A stretch of 64,000 nt of DNA from Onthophagus taurus (taxonomy: Eukaryota; Arthropoda; Insecta; Coleoptera; Scarabaeidae): positions 4,650,001-4,714,000 of the forward strand of contig NC_091967.1 in NCBI RefSeq assembly GCF_036711975.1. Direction: 5' to 3'. The position numbers were made by a program, and so were the translations under genes. Shown piece by piece: positions 1 through 12,481 of this stretch. The notes beneath the pieces are model-generated. The model had not been told where the DNA came from. It did not search any database and saw only the letters and a list, made by a program, of their open reading frames with translations. Within the stretch, counting starts at the first letter, position 1. Each line of letters begins with the position of its first letter.

Positions 1-95
1 ATAGGGCGTTCTTGCACACACTGCTCGAGTAGACGATCATCACGGCTCCGACAAAATGTAATGTCCCTCAAAATGTCCCTCTACTCGGCAACCTA

Positions 96-366
96 CTAAT
101 GCCCAAGGTTTATATATTAAAGGTTGTCTAAGTTCCTATGCTGCAATACTTTGATTTTAGTTTGTGGGCGAAGGGCAAGAGCAGGAGTGTTTCGTGACGT
201 AATCGATCACGGATTGCGCACGCAACCTCATGGCCATGTGGTGCTCCATGCCTTTGTTTAATTTAAATTGCTTGGCGTATTATTTTCCACATGTGACGTA
301 ATGCGCAGTATGATTGCGTACGAACCTAGACAACCTCTTATATATAAACCTTGACTAATGCCTAGC
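96..366. repeat. Foldback (inverted-repeat) element
   Basis: The segment near 96-135 (core AAGGTTTATATATTAAAGG) returns in reverse complement at about 325-366, around a GC-richer centre. Arms of roughly 35-40 bp with a few mismatches suggest a small foldback or MITE-type element. No ORF or target-site duplication was identified. The bases before it (1-95) hold nothing I recognise. Confidence 0.5.
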
Positions 367-367
367 G

Positions 368-937
368 TCAACTCACTCGTGACGTATGCTGCGGTGCTTG
401 GGTGTTACTGCAATCCGCTGTATCGCACGACGCGCGCACCAGTCCACTATCTACCAAACGCTGCCGTACTGTTGACGTAGTGAGTGCGCCTTCCCCTGCC
501 AGTGGCCAAACAGCTCCAAGTTGCCTTGAGGAGGACACATACCACGCTAAAGCACTGAGCACAAGAGCGCGATCCTCGTGTGATGGGGACGCGCAGGGCA
601 GTCCCGGCCGCGGCTGAGGGTACCTATGTCCTACCTCTGACCATTCTCGCCATGCCCGTTGCACTGCCGATAACGACCGCTCGAGACGACGCGCAATTTC
701 ACAGAACGATACACCCTCAATGTGCATACCCACAAACATTCCTCGCCCAAACTCACTTAAGTAACGCGATCGCCCATCCATTGCGCACAGAGTAAGATAA
801 CAATGTGGTCCCTCACACCACACTAAAAACGACCGGTATTTTCCATCCACTTCGGTCTCCATAGCGACGGAATGTTCCACTTGGAAGGGCGACTCAGTCA
901 ACAATGCCGCGACGGAACAACTCGAAACTCCCTGCAT
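368..937 (-). pseudogene. Tc1/mariner-like transposase, N-terminal fragment
   Basis: An open frame of 189 codons. Its middle part, from MDGRSRYLSE onward, reads as the paired-type helix-turn-helix DNA-binding region of Tc1-like transposases: a GVSFCEIARRL helix, then SLSAVQRAWREW, a proline/arginine linker, and a second HTH around SRQLGAVW and STVRQRL. The catalytic DD(E/D) half is absent and the frame ends in unrelated sequence, so this is a broken copy. The roughly 50 residues before the HTH are not typical of the family and may be read-through. Base composition is clearly more GC-rich than the surroundings, which suits a relatively young insertion. Confidence 0.6.
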
Positions 938-1301
938 AAACTCGTCTACAGTAAACCTTTGTACTCCGCAAATATTATGGATTTATCTTCACGCGTTCAG
1001 ATTATATAGGGTGTGCTCGTGAATTAACTCACTTAAGTAACGCGATCGCCCATCCATTGCGCACAGAGTAAGATAACAATGTGGTCCCTCACACCACACT
1101 AAAAACGACCGGTATTTTCCATCCACTTCGGTCTCCATAGCGACGGAATGTTCCACTTGGAAGGGCGACTCAGTCAACAATGCCGCATCGGAACAACTCG
1201 AAACTCCCTGCATAAACTCGTCTACAGTAAACCTTTGTACTCCGCAAATATTATGGATTTATCTTCACGCGTTCAGATTATATAGGGTGTGCTCGTGAAT
1301 T
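750..1301. repeat. Exact tandem duplication, 276-bp unit x2
   Basis: Positions 750-1025 and 1026-1301 are adjacent copies of one 276-bp sequence. I see only a two-base difference (near 893-894 against its partner). The unit spans the start of the Tc1-like frame and its flank, so the second copy repeats the transposase N-terminal codons. Near identity implies a recent duplication, or possibly an assembly artefact. Confidence 0.85.
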
Positions 1302-2290
1302 TCCAACAGTGTAGTTTGAATGTATTCATTAAACTTTTCAGGTGTAACATCAATTTTGCTCTTCGTTTTCTTGTATACCTTTAATTCATTATTTATTAAT
1401 TGCCATACCTTCTTTTGGTTGTTTGGTGCATTATAGATCTCATTTTCGTTTTGCAATTGCTTTTCACGTTTTATTTCGTTTCGTAATTCATTTTCTGTCT
1501 GTTTTTGTACATTGCGCAAGAATACCTACTTAAAATTTCTATGTGTTTATTCTTGTTGGTAAATATTAGTTGGAACGCATACTAGATTGCAATGTAATTT
1601 CTCTTTTAGGACAACATTGGTTAAAGACGGATATCAAATGACTAAAGTATTTCGAAAACAGCATAGTAGGTGAGATCCAATCATTTTCGTTAAAGCAGTA
1701 TCGGGATATTTCTACATTAAAACTGTAAGTGTTTTCATAATTCATGTTCCTACGTTTAATAATTTGTTTGCTTACAGGAATTTCCTTCGGCACAAACACC
1801 TCTAATAATTGTGCATAACGGTCCAACAGATGAAGATTGGTCGTTTGTGAATAGTATTGATCTTTACTGCAATTTGTAATAATATTTTCAATACAAGAAC
1901 GAGATGTTGATGTTTCTCTCGAAGTTTCGAAAATTACACCGTGTAAATTAAAACTCTCAGAAATGTCTTGCAGTTGTACAACTTCATATTTTCCCAATCC
2001 TTGTGTATTTATATTAAAATCTCCCGCAATAAATACTTTTTTATCTCTAATTTCTTCTTGTCTTGAAATATTTTTTGACAGATTTCAAGATTCTCTCCAG
2101 TTGAACGATATATAGTTATTAAAATTATTTTTCTTTTCAGGGATTCAATCGCAGAAATTTCTATATGTTTTTCTATTGATAGTGTCCTTAAATCTAGCCT
2201 TTCTTTAAAGCTTTCCGTTATTAAAGTAAGTTCAGTGGAAGTTAACCAGTGTTCGGTGATAACTACGTAATCAACAGCCATATTCTGCAC
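1299..2290 (-). mobile_element. Non-LTR retrotransposon remnant (endonuclease to linker region)
   Basis: Three consecutive minus-strand open frames with breaks between them read as one decayed LINE. Frame 2009-2290 has ITEHWL and ITIYRS blocks typical of the endonuclease/exonuclease/phosphatase fold. Frame 1566-1997 has the SRSCIENIITN block, the usual end of that domain (S-C-I-D-N-I-x-T-N). Frame 1265-1519 has the charged linker with KKVWQLINNEL. No reverse transcriptase follows: the element is cut at 1299-1301, where the 276-bp duplication begins. Clade not determined. Confidence 0.6.
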
Positions 2291-2496
2291 AGTTGTAATG
2301 AAATGATATTTATTATATTAATATTTAGTATTTTTATTGAATTTTTATTTATCTTGTATAGGAACGTATGGGAAGAAATATGAGGTAATAAAAATAATTA
2401 TATTTTTATTATTAAAATTATAAATTAAATTAATTAATTAATTTTCGTCAACAGTAAAGATAAAATTATGTATAAAAATAAAAACGTTAAATAACG

Positions 2497-5400
2497 TTAT
2501 AACTCTAAATGTTTAATCGTTTCAAACTGATTACTTTCATCGATATTTTTAAACCATTCGTTATAAATCTGGTTAACATCAGTCATATATCTATGAAACG
2601 AAACAATTCCTGGTTGAGATTTAAGTAGATCTGGAGAGTAATCAATTGGTCTTGCCTTATAAATAAAAATTTTATTGTTTATCAATCTAGATATAAAAGG
2701 GGATTTACCTGGTGGAATAATGATGAATGAGTTATATCAATTCCAAGTAGTGCTAAACATATCCCCAAATACATATCGTCGGGTTGTGGTTGTTCCGGGC
2801 AAGTACAAGCTCCTGGTTCTAAAAGTAGTTCAACTAATTTTTTGCTAAGCACCAAACCTCCACCCATCGTAATGTAGTTGTAGCCTTGAGATGAAAATGC
2901 TACGTTTAAACCGTATCTTTCACCAAGAGCTATGACGGATTGGTGATTGTAGCAGCTCAAAAGTTCTCGGAGACGATTTACACTAATTAAAAAAAATTAT
3001 TAAAAATATCCTCTTGAAATGTAGTATAATTAACCCCACTTAATCTGTTGTAATCACCCACCTGAGTATAGTATCATCATCAACTATAACCAACCATCGC
3101 ACATATTGCAACTCTCTCATTTCCTCAGCGGCTCTTCGTATTATATCCGTAGTTTTTAGGCAAAGATCTTTTGGGTTTGAGGTACGCTGATCAATAGTGG
3201 GTATCGTTTTATCTGTAATTCAGAAAATTAATAATTCGACGAAGACATCGAAATAATGTAAAAAAAAATAAGACTTTTCTCGACGGTTCGAATTGAAAAG
3301 TTCTTTCTCACCTTCGGCGTCGCTGAAGAACCGTACGAGGGTCGCGTGCTTGCCCCAAGTGTTCTTGATCGCGGGGACGCGGTCGCCGTGAAATTTCAAA
3401 CACGTCTTCACTGCGAAGTAGATACTTTTGTTGGGAACAGGGTCATCCTGAAAGTTTCTTAACAGTAAAAGACAAAAGTCGTAAAGTGTAAAAAAAAATT
3501 TTATCGACCATTTCCGATTAAATTTAGTAATAACACCCAAATTACTAGAAAGAAATACTTACGCATGTCGTGAAAGGTATAGGATAAGTGGCGCAATTTT
3601 CTGAATTTTCAATGCAAAATCGCTGGTCGTGACGCATTGCAACGCCTCTTCCCTCATCCCAAATGAAGAGGGCCAACTCATGAGAGGGATCTATACTAAA
3701 ATCAGCTTTGCCTTTGGAATTCCGCAGCCTCTCGTTTAAACTGCAAAACCAAAACAAACGAACTCGTCGCGTTGCTTGCAGAATTTAATTTACCGAAACG
3801 ACATTAGCATCTGCCGACGAACGTATTCTAAATTAATTTAAACGTCGAACTAAAAACGTGGTACCCTACATAAAACTTTCTAAACGAATACAAATTAGAT
3901 ATTTATAACTTAAAATCTAAATTCTTTAAAATAAAAAAATAAATCCACCTTTAATCCATTATCATTTCCCAGCGGACTGAAAATTGTAACTGAAAACTTA
4001 CCGTAGTAATAACTTCGTGGTGATGGCGAATCCCGCCGCAATATTGGGATACTTGAAATTCTCGAGATTGTCGTCGTTGAAGAAATAGTGGTGGATTATG
4101 GTCGGTTCGTGATCATATATAGAGTAGCCGACATACTCCTGTGAGAATTAAACTGGTACAGTGAGAAAAGAGATTATTTTAATTTTATTTACTTCCGTTT
4201 TATTGTAATCATTAAGTACTTGTATTAATTTGCTCAATTTTATGCGGGTTCGGTCTTCAGCAAATATTATCCAATGGTTTTTAGATCCATACAAATCCGT
4301 TAATATAGGAATTAAAGGGATAATTGTCCAATCTCCAACGTGAGGAAAATCTAAATGAGATAGGTGGATAATTGGTTTCGTATTCTGTAAGAAAATATAT
4401 AAATAAATCAAAAAAATTTGTCTAAAATAAAAATGGGATTAAAATCGTTTATATTCCTTAACGTGATAAACAATCTAATTTTCGATTGCTAACGCAGTTA
4501 TAATTCACTTAGGAGACGAGTGCAATTTCCGGTTTCGAAGCGAATGGTTCACTAGCCCTATCCACTTCGATTGCGAGGATACGTTTAAATTAGACGTTGT
4601 TTGGTTGGGACCAGTGCTCTGAGTAATTATACATGTACTATTACTGAACTAACGGACAGCACGATTAACTGCTATTCAAACTTAAACTGAACTCTGTCAT
4701 CGAACAATAGATATATATTTTGGGCCAAAGTTTATAAAAAGAGTTATATAAAATTATAACCCCCTGTAATAATGAACTCCACTCGAAGCAAGTTAACGTC
4801 AAAACTTACCATTCCCGATAAGGCTTCCGCTTCTTTTATAAGTAGACGCGTAGAATCTTCGGCAAGTTTGCGATGATAGTCGTTCGGTTGGCTCAGAACG
4901 ACGATCACCAGTTCGGAATCGTCTGCGGAAATGTAAAAATTTAGATTTCAGTCGGATATCATTGCCACTTCGGGTCGTATCCAAAAGAACGTTAATTCCC
5001 GATAAAATAAATTATGCAACACGTTTCGAGGGAGAAAGCAAATGGGACGATAGTCGCAGAAATTCCGTCAAGCGCGCTCTTGTGCTGCCTGTCCCAGTTT
5101 AATTGCTGATAAATAATACACGGCCAATCCTTGCACGATTTACAGTAACTGTCGGCAGATGTAGCAACATTCTAATAAATTATTTTAATGAAACTAAGCA
5201 GAAAAGAGAAATATATTACAAATGTATATAAAATTTGATTAAGCTAATTAAACATTAATCATAAAATCCCGCCGTTTACAGCACATTCAGCCCTAAAACC
5301 CAATTCGGACGGTAATCAACACTTAACCAGTCGTTAATCGACTCTGCGTTAAGTTTGCAATAGATCAAAAATTACTTTAATCGAACGTTCATTGAGAAAA

Positions 5401-8400
5401 ACAAGAGTTTCGCTTTTATCTAAATAAATAAACTATAAATAAAATAGATAAATATATATAAATATTAAGAAACTTGGGAAAAATTCAAGAATCATCATGT
5501 GGCTTAAAAATCGACGATTTTGTGAATGACCCAAAAAACATTAGATTAACTTCAGTTATAAAACTCCTATTATATGATAACTAACTTCAGGTTTAAAATG
5601 TCAACCTCAATTTTGACATATTTGTAATCTTCATTAAAAATCCTTTAAAATGAGTTAAACACGACATATTTATCTTCAATATTAATGAAGTTATGGTCAA
5701 CTTCCGGTTAAGAATGTCAACGTCAATTTTGACATATTTGTAATAGTCGTGAAAAATTTTTTAAAATGAGTCCAAACATACCTTTATATTACTCGAGATG
5801 TAAGCACTTTCCGATTTGAAATGTCAATGTCATTTTGACATATTCTTAATTTTTATAAAATATCTTAATATTTGTCAAAAAATCAAAAATTAAGGTTGGT
5901 ATTAATATTTAAAAATTAAATTGCTATCTTCATTGTTGCTAACTTCGGGTTTAATGTTTTTTTATTCTAACTTTTTTGCTTTTTGAGATAAGTGCGTCAT
6001 CTTTGGACTCATTTTAAAGGTTTTTTAATAAAGAAGACAAATATGTCAAACTTGACGTTTCAAACCGGAAGTGATTATATCTCCATTAATATTAAAGTTA
6101 AATATGTCGAGTTTGGACTCATTTTAAAGGATTATTTATGAAGTTAACAAATATGCCAAAATTAAAAGTGGGAAGTTCGAACTTTTTGTTTTTCTTGTTC
6201 ATCTATTTTTTTCTATAGTAGAATTGACGAAATCGTATGATGCAAATCGGACTTGAAATCGTATAACGTGATCGGCGCTTAGCTTTATCCTTTAAAACAA
6301 ATAATTTGAGTCTTTCGGTATTCTGCATTTTTTCTAAGATAAGTTACACCTTTTGCTACCAGACAGCATGAAAATCTCTAAAAACGATAAAATATCGCTT
6401 AGTCAAGTGATGTTAACGTGGTTCAATTACGTCACTGTTTTATGGTTCGATTTAACTTTAATTTTAAGCAAAACCATAATTAGCCGTTCTAAAATCGAAG
6501 TTCGTGGTACACTTCCAACTAGATGACTGTTTTCTTTTTACGTAGTAAGTTCCATTCCACTAATTCCTTTATTTTCAAGCCTGTTGGATGCCTCCACTCA
6601 TAACCTAGAATTAAAGCTATGGAGGGTAGAAACACTTACTAAGGTCTTGAGTTCGCCACACCGTCAGGTTCGCTTGGGGAATATGAATGAAAGTTGTACA
6701 ATCCAAGCAGAATAGAATGGAATTTATTGACGCCATATAAATATAAAAATTTTTGGACATGTCATAAAATGGAGATATAAAATAATTATATTTTTCGTAG
6801 CAAGTACATAAAAAGATTATCTATTTTCCATAACAAAAATATTAGACCGTCTTATAATAAGTAATCCGAGTCGTATACTCTTATGCAAATGTTGTTTGTA
6901 GTAAGTGTGGGGTTTGTGAGTCCGGTTTTAACATTATTTGCATAAAGTAATTACCGATCGTGGTATGCGGGTCCGATTTCCACCCCAATTCCCGGTGGTA
7001 CATCGAATATCCGGGTACCAGAGGCGGTTTGTTTTCCGTCTAACCCTGAATAGTCCGTGTATCTGTCTATCTGCCTGTCGCTTGTTTATACCTACATTCA
7101 TATATTATTAATCAGTATTATAACTTTATTCTTATTTATTTAAATGAATCCTTTGTAATTTCCGAGTTAACATTTTAGTTTGCGTGAGACAAACGACTAA
7201 ATAAAGGTTTCGCCTTTGGAAAGGTTCAATTTTAGTCGTTCCCGTTTATAGGGGTTGGCCATAAGTAGGTGGGATAGGTAGGTGCATGTTTAACGGCTAT
7301 TGGAAAGAGATAAAGAGGGTCGTGGAAAAGCGGAAGCGTCGCGGCGCCCAGGTGCGGGTCGCCCCTCTTCCCCTCCACCATTCGAACACCGCGCCATCGT
7401 CGACACGTAACTCTTGTTTACGGGGTCCCGATCATCGACTTTGCGATTTCCCGTCTACGGGGATTTATTTTTCCATGAAAGAAGCACTTTTCCGCTTCAA
7501 CAAAATTCCCTGGCGTCTTGGCATCAATCCGCTGATAGCTCTCGGTTACGAATCACATCAATTATTGATACCAAATCAAATATTCTTTCTCCTATATTTT
7601 ATTGAAATAAAAGTTTTCAAAAGAAAAAATAAATTTCTTCATTACTTAACTATTACATCCGGATCATTTAATGTCACACTTAATGGGCAAACTAAAATCG
7701 AAGTCGCATACATTATCTCCACCGAAATCGACAAATCCTTCGGGATCCATTAAAGGGGTCTACCGAAAAGCGCCAATTTCAAATCCCACAAGAACGAAAA
7801 CTTTAAACGAACGTCGTCCAAAGAATCTAATCTAAACTCTCGGTTGTTCTTATTAGCACCAAGGGAAAAAATGGGAACAATAAAGGTTGAGATTTTGATT
7901 AATTCGAGTTAATTTATAAGACACAATATTGTGTTCGCCAGACTGAGCTGGCGGCCTAAGTTAAACGGTTCACGTTATGATGGATGAGGAGAAAGCCAAA
8001 GAACGAACGGTAAAGGGGAGAAGCGTCAAATGCAAGGAAACACCTAACCAACTTGCTACTTTAAGTCTTCAATACGGTGGTGGTCGACGTGTTAAGCTTC
8101 ACCGGTTTCTGGCGCGGCTTCCCTCTAGGTCTAACAAATACTTGATCGATGGTGTCGGGAACAATGAATTGGGTTCTCCCTTCTTGTGGCGAGTAATTTA
8201 GTTATCGCGTGCTGAAGGCGGCTTTCAGAGAACAGATTCCACGAACCCACATTGTTCTTTATTTAATTATGTGACCAAGCAATTTTTACGTTATAATGAA
8301 TCTTCTTTCGATCTTTATTTTCAACACCTGTTAAATTTTTAACGAAAGATTTATATTTAAAAACATTATCCTCTTTGAGTTGAGATCGAAGTGCCGAAGG

Positions 8401-10251
8401 CGACTTTACAAATTGGGTTTGCATGTAAACGTAGGGGCCTCCGATATCCTTAGGGCGATTGACTTCGTTAAATAAAACAAGAGAGCCAACATGGGGGCAC
8501 CTTCTGTCGGGATCGAATTCAATATCCATCGGGGGAGTTTTCAAAATCCGCTCACGTGCTAAGCTATAATCCGTTTCGTGATCCTCAACATCAAACGAAC
8601 CAAACTTGTAAAGGTGAAGATATACGCAAAACAAGAAAAAAAATCATTAAAAGCGTTTACATTCTACGCGAATTATAGTCTCGTTATCTGAATAAAGACT
8701 AACTGAAATTTAGTTCGATGGAGCATGGTCGTAAGCAAATAACCCAATTTTAATGATGAATTATAAGTTTAAAGGGGGTCTTCGTTAGGAATTCAACGGC
8801 GCAAACTCCTAACTAAGACCCGCGCGGATTACAGAAGGTAAACATGGAAATATGGGCGGTAGAACTTTGGCCAAATTTGCCAAATTGCCAGGCTACTTGT
8901 TATACTTGTTATTTGTGTTCGCGGGAACTTTGTCGAGAAAAACGAAAAATAACATGGATGTGCACACTCCACTCTAGCAGAGTATTGTGGTTCTCGGGAA
9001 GTTTATCGCCTCCAGATACATGCCGTCATTGTATCCTTAATATGGACGAGTGTGCCAAAGTTCTATTTAGATTCTTTTATTTTTACAAAAAAAAAAAGAC
9101 TTTTTTGGCAGCTGGACGTGAAATCTGAAGAGTAAATACTTATTTTCAGATAAAATTTTAAAAATCACTCAAACACAACAATGATCAACAAAGATACCAG
9201 TTACTTTATGTCCTCGAAAGAGAAGGAAAAAAATAAAGATAAAAGAGAAAAATTTTAAAAAAGTAATGTTGAATATAGATCAATATGGTACTGAATGAAC
9301 AATACAAAATAAACAGTTAGTTAAGCCCAATCGGATATGGTAAACTCCAAGTTCCATGAGAGAGTCGCGCCGTAATATGCATATCCGCACTTTTCGAACG
9401 CGAATACAATTCCAAAATAAAACAAGATTTATAGGAATGATTTATTGCCGCTAAATTTCAGATTACGAAAGTTAAACATTGTGTTTTCCTCGGCAGTAAA
9501 TCGTAAACACTCGTACCCCAGCATACGGTTTCTCGTTAAGTTATGGCTTTAAAACGAGCAAGTTTTATAATTAATATAGCATAAAAAAGGGGAAGGGATA
9601 AAATTTGTATTGAATAGTGAATGATAAGTGTGAAGTCGTAAAATAAATCGTGTTCGATTTACGAGTGTCATATCCTGATTTCGTCTTGCAACGTGTTTTC
9701 AAGGGTATAACATCATTTATTCCTCGACGATAAAGGAAGCATTCCCCAGGTTATAAAATACGTTTTCCCAGAATAAATAGAGATTCGATCTGAGAAGAAA
9801 ATATTCGCTCGATCGTTTGTTTTAGGTATTTTTCTTTTCTGTAAGACGACTCGTGTTATATTTTCAAATAAAAATGATCGCGAAAACTATTTATAATTTC
9901 CATTATAAAGAATAATCCTATTTTTATATTAAATTAAACCATCTACGTATCTCTACATAAAAGGATAATATATCTCGAAATATTTTCACTCTAAAATAAT
10001 TCAATATACAGTTAACTTTCAACGTCCCTCTTTTGCCTTCATCCTCAAACATTTCATCATGAATTCGCTTTTATTTCACTTCATCAAAAAATTTGAGTTA
10101 ATAAATTTCACTTTACGATTAAAATTCAGAATCATTTTGAGTTATAGAAAGTTTGTAGAAATGTAAATTACTTACCGAGTGCGGAATAGGCTAGTTGAAG
10201 TTGGATAGCGCAGCACATGAGGAAACCAATCCACCAGGAAGTTCTTAACAT
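2497..10251 (-). CDS. B3GLCT: Beta-1,3-glucosyltransferase (B3GLCT-like), 9 coding exons
   Basis: The family adds glucose to O-fucose on thrombospondin type-1 repeats in the ER lumen. Coding exons on the minus strand are 10176-10251, 4810-4922, 4193-4384, 4002-4138, 3563-3740, 3312-3447, 3062-3212, 2709-2982 and 2497-2655. All junctions are GT-AG, phases agree, and the total is 1,416 nt, so 471 residues (human about 498). Residues 1-24 form a signal peptide. The catalytic Fringe-like half has VDDDT at 321-325, GGG at 368-370, PDDMYLG at 395-401 and SLFHQARP at 416-423. The C-terminus is HLEL, which resembles a KDEL-type retrieval signal. An acceptor-like tract ending in CAG lies 2 nt before the ATG, so a noncoding 5' exon is likely. 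Intron 1 is 5.25 kb. Identification is from family knowledge and is strong across exons 3-9. Confidence 0.93.
5567..6200. repeat. Foldback repeat, copy 1 (intron 1 of B3GLCT)
   Basis: The left half holds several degenerate direct units around AATGTCAACCTCAATTTTGA and TTTAAAATGAGT. The right half, after about 5990, holds the same units in reverse complement (GACTCATTTTAAAGG). The whole 0.63-kb block recurs at 13776-14430 with high similarity. No coding capacity. This looks like a non-autonomous DNA element with foldback architecture. Confidence 0.7.
6201..8262. other. Intronic stretch, no gene recognised
   Basis: Part of B3GLCT intron 1. It has a locally GC-richer patch at 7280-7460 and another at 7930-8200. 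Plus-strand frames at 7286-7753 and 7977-8201 are open but show no recognisable domain, and are probably chance ORFs. No repeat family seen elsewhere in the window was found here. Confidence 0.4.
8263..8604 (-). other. Candidate terminal exon of an unidentified minus-strand gene
   Basis: An open frame of 113 codons plus stop follows a plausible acceptor (pyrimidine-rich tract ending in ACAAG at 8605-8609). Its composition looks like real protein, with blocks such as DPDRRCPHVGSLVLFNEV and GGPYVYMQTQF. It lies within B3GLCT intron 1 on the same strand. Joining it to B3GLCT exon 1 would break phase (exon 1 ends in phase 1, this frame starts in phase 0), so it is not a simple alternative last exon. 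Upstream exons of a nested gene were sought between 8640 and 10170 and none could be supported. I do not recognise the family; a fragment captured by a transposon is also possible. Confidence 0.35.
8640..10175. other. Intronic stretch, no gene recognised
   Basis: This is the remainder of B3GLCT intron 1. A plus-strand frame at 8844-9128 is open but compositionally unconvincing. The rest is AT-rich with no repeat or RNA gene that I can support. Confidence 0.4.
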
Positions 10252-11617
10252 ACCTGCGACAAAAAAACAAACCGAAAATGGAAAGTTTCAAATTTTCTTT
10301 CTCTCAGTAAGGATCGCGAAGATTGAATGATCCGACGAACTCTCCGCAAAATACAAATATAGGCGCACTCTTGGGGGCGCGCAATGCTCCGGCGAAAGCA
10401 TGCGCCCTTATCACCCTTATCAACTTTCAAACTATATTCTACATAGGATCCAAACCACCTGCTCGCACTTTAAAACGATTCGCAAACATGAAATATTTTT
10501 AAAATAATGATATGAAGCACATTTTCATATTATATTTTTACATTTTAAAATGATATCTTATATAAACTTGTAATATAATTTTTTACCTTATATTATCCAT
10601 GCTTAAGTTAATTAACAAACTTAAATTTTGATTTATTTGAACTGTCAAATTCTATTCTGTCAAATTTTTAGTGATTTAATTATATTAATGTTGCCCATTC
10701 TTACGTTGCTATGGAAACCTCCTTGATTACAGCAAACTCAAAATGATGGCTATTTTTTAAGGTTATCTTAAAAACGATGACCAATATTGATTTTTTATAA
10801 GAAATGTATAATTAATTTAAATCAAAACAATTTGAATTGTAATTTGTGATAAATCATTTAAAGCTAAAAACAATTAAAAAATATTAAAATAAACAGATTA
10901 ATGGAATAAATGATTCACTTTTCTATTTGTACAGTTGGAAATGTAAATAATATAGAAGAAATGTTTTGAATTCATATTGTTTAAATAATAAGTTATTTTT
11001 ATCTAAAAATATGAACTGTCAAACAGAACATTCCTAACCTACAAAACGAAATTGTACAAGATTTCTTTAAATCTTACATCACAAAAAATAATTTCAACTA
11101 ATAACTTTAACTTAAATAAAACTTACATCTCCAAGACATGATTAACTGTTATGTATTATAATAATTAAAAGAATAAAAATAAAATTTAAACTAAACGGAA
11201 GTTTCAAGAAAATTACATTCCGTGACAACTATTTGTTTACACGTTACTAGCGCCATCTATTAACACTTTTAATAAAAGATTACCCTTTTCATTAATAAAT
11301 ATTTACAAATCTTAATTAAACAAATTTAAGTTAACTAGTTTTAATAAAAAGTTTTTTTAATTTTTACCATATTATTAATAAATTTCAAAAATAGATAGAG
11401 AAAATAATAAAGCGCCATCTATTATCTACAAAATAAATTATGAATATGCACAATGTTGTTCTATACATTACACGTCAATAAATCGGGTAGAAAAGGTAAC
11501 CTAAATATCGTTATCGTAAATTAAACTTTTCATAAATAAATGAACCGGTGATAAGGCCTCTAAAAAACGATTTGATGAGCTGACGCCACGTAGAACCTCA
11601 CCCACCCGGAAAAAGAG
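10252..11617. promoter_or_regulatory. Divergent intergenic region between B3GLCT and malectin
   Basis: 1.37 kb separate two genes transcribed away from each other, so both promoters should lie here. Sequence near 11249-11262 and 11411-11424 repeats a GCGCCATCTATTA motif that also occurs inside the MITE copies at 25, 26 and 31 kb, indicating old insertions. The motif TGACGCCACGTA at 11581-11592, about 26 nt before the malectin ATG, contains CCACG/ACGTGG cores like those of ER-stress elements; this is an inference from motif resemblance only. Confidence 0.45.
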
Positions 11618-12481
11618 ATGTCACGGTACAGGTTATGTACGATTTTAAAAGCTTTAATTGTCGTTCTCCTCATTTTTTCCTCATGTATAAACCATGCTGT
11701 TTGTATGGGACAAATTGTGTACGCGATAAATTGTGGCGGTGAAGCGCACACGGACTCTGACGGTGTGTATTATGAAAGAGATCCCCTTCATGGAAAGATA
11801 GGGACAGCATCAGATTATGGAAAAAGATTTCATATTGGAAGAGTGCCTCAAAACGACCATGTGCTTTATCAAACTGAGAGATATCATACCAACACTTTTG
11901 GTTATGATATCCCTTTATATACGGATGGGGAGTATGTGTTGGTTTTAAAATTCTGTGAAGTTTATTTTAATGGTCCAGATCAAAAGGTTTTTGATGTTGT
12001 TTTGAATGGTGATCATGTTATTATTTCTGACTTGGATATATTTGATAAAGTTGGACGTGGAGTCGCTCATGATGAATATGTTCCTTTTAAAATTTCTAAA
12101 GGTAATAATAATAAATAATTTCTTTTAATATATATTTAAATAAATCATCTTCTTAAAGGAAAACTGTATTATAATGAAGAAGAATCATCAGAAATACGAG
12201 GAAATCGTATCCGTGTCGAATTTATAAAAGGATATAAAGACAATCCAAAGATAAATGCAATGTATGTAGTTAAAGGTAAAGTGGATTCGGTGCCAAAACT
12301 TGCTCCTTTAGAAGTAGAACAAGTTGAAGAAGAACCAGAAATAATACCAATAAAAAACCGAAGACCAAGTGGTCCAAAACAACCAGATCCATACGAAATA
12401 GACGACTCATCAACAATGTTACCAGTGTTCATTGCGATTGGAACGTTTATACCATTATTATTCTGCCTTTGCAGGTTGTGA
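11618..12481 (+). CDS. Mlec: Malectin (ER carbohydrate-binding protein), 2 exons
   Basis: Malectin is a membrane-anchored ER lectin that binds diglucosylated N-glycans on newly made glycoproteins. Exons are 11618-12101 and 12159-12481, joined through a 57-bp GT-AG intron in phase 1; the joined frame is 268 residues plus stop (human about 292). Residues 1-30 are a hydrophobic signal peptide. The malectin domain begins at IVYAINCGGEAH with the DSDGVYYERDPL block, continues through TERYHTNTFGYDIPL and VLKFCEVYFNGPDQKVFDV, and closes at VEFIKGYKDNPKINAM. An acidic, proline-rich linker (EVEQVEEEPEIIPI) precedes a C-terminal membrane anchor at about 248-268. AATAAA follows at 12497. All these match the family order, and no defect is seen. 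Confidence 0.95.

Noticed and set aside
7286-8201. Plus-strand ORFs of 155 and 74 codons in B3GLCT intron 1
   Set aside because: Mixed composition, no recognised domain, no splice support. Listed only as intronic sequence.
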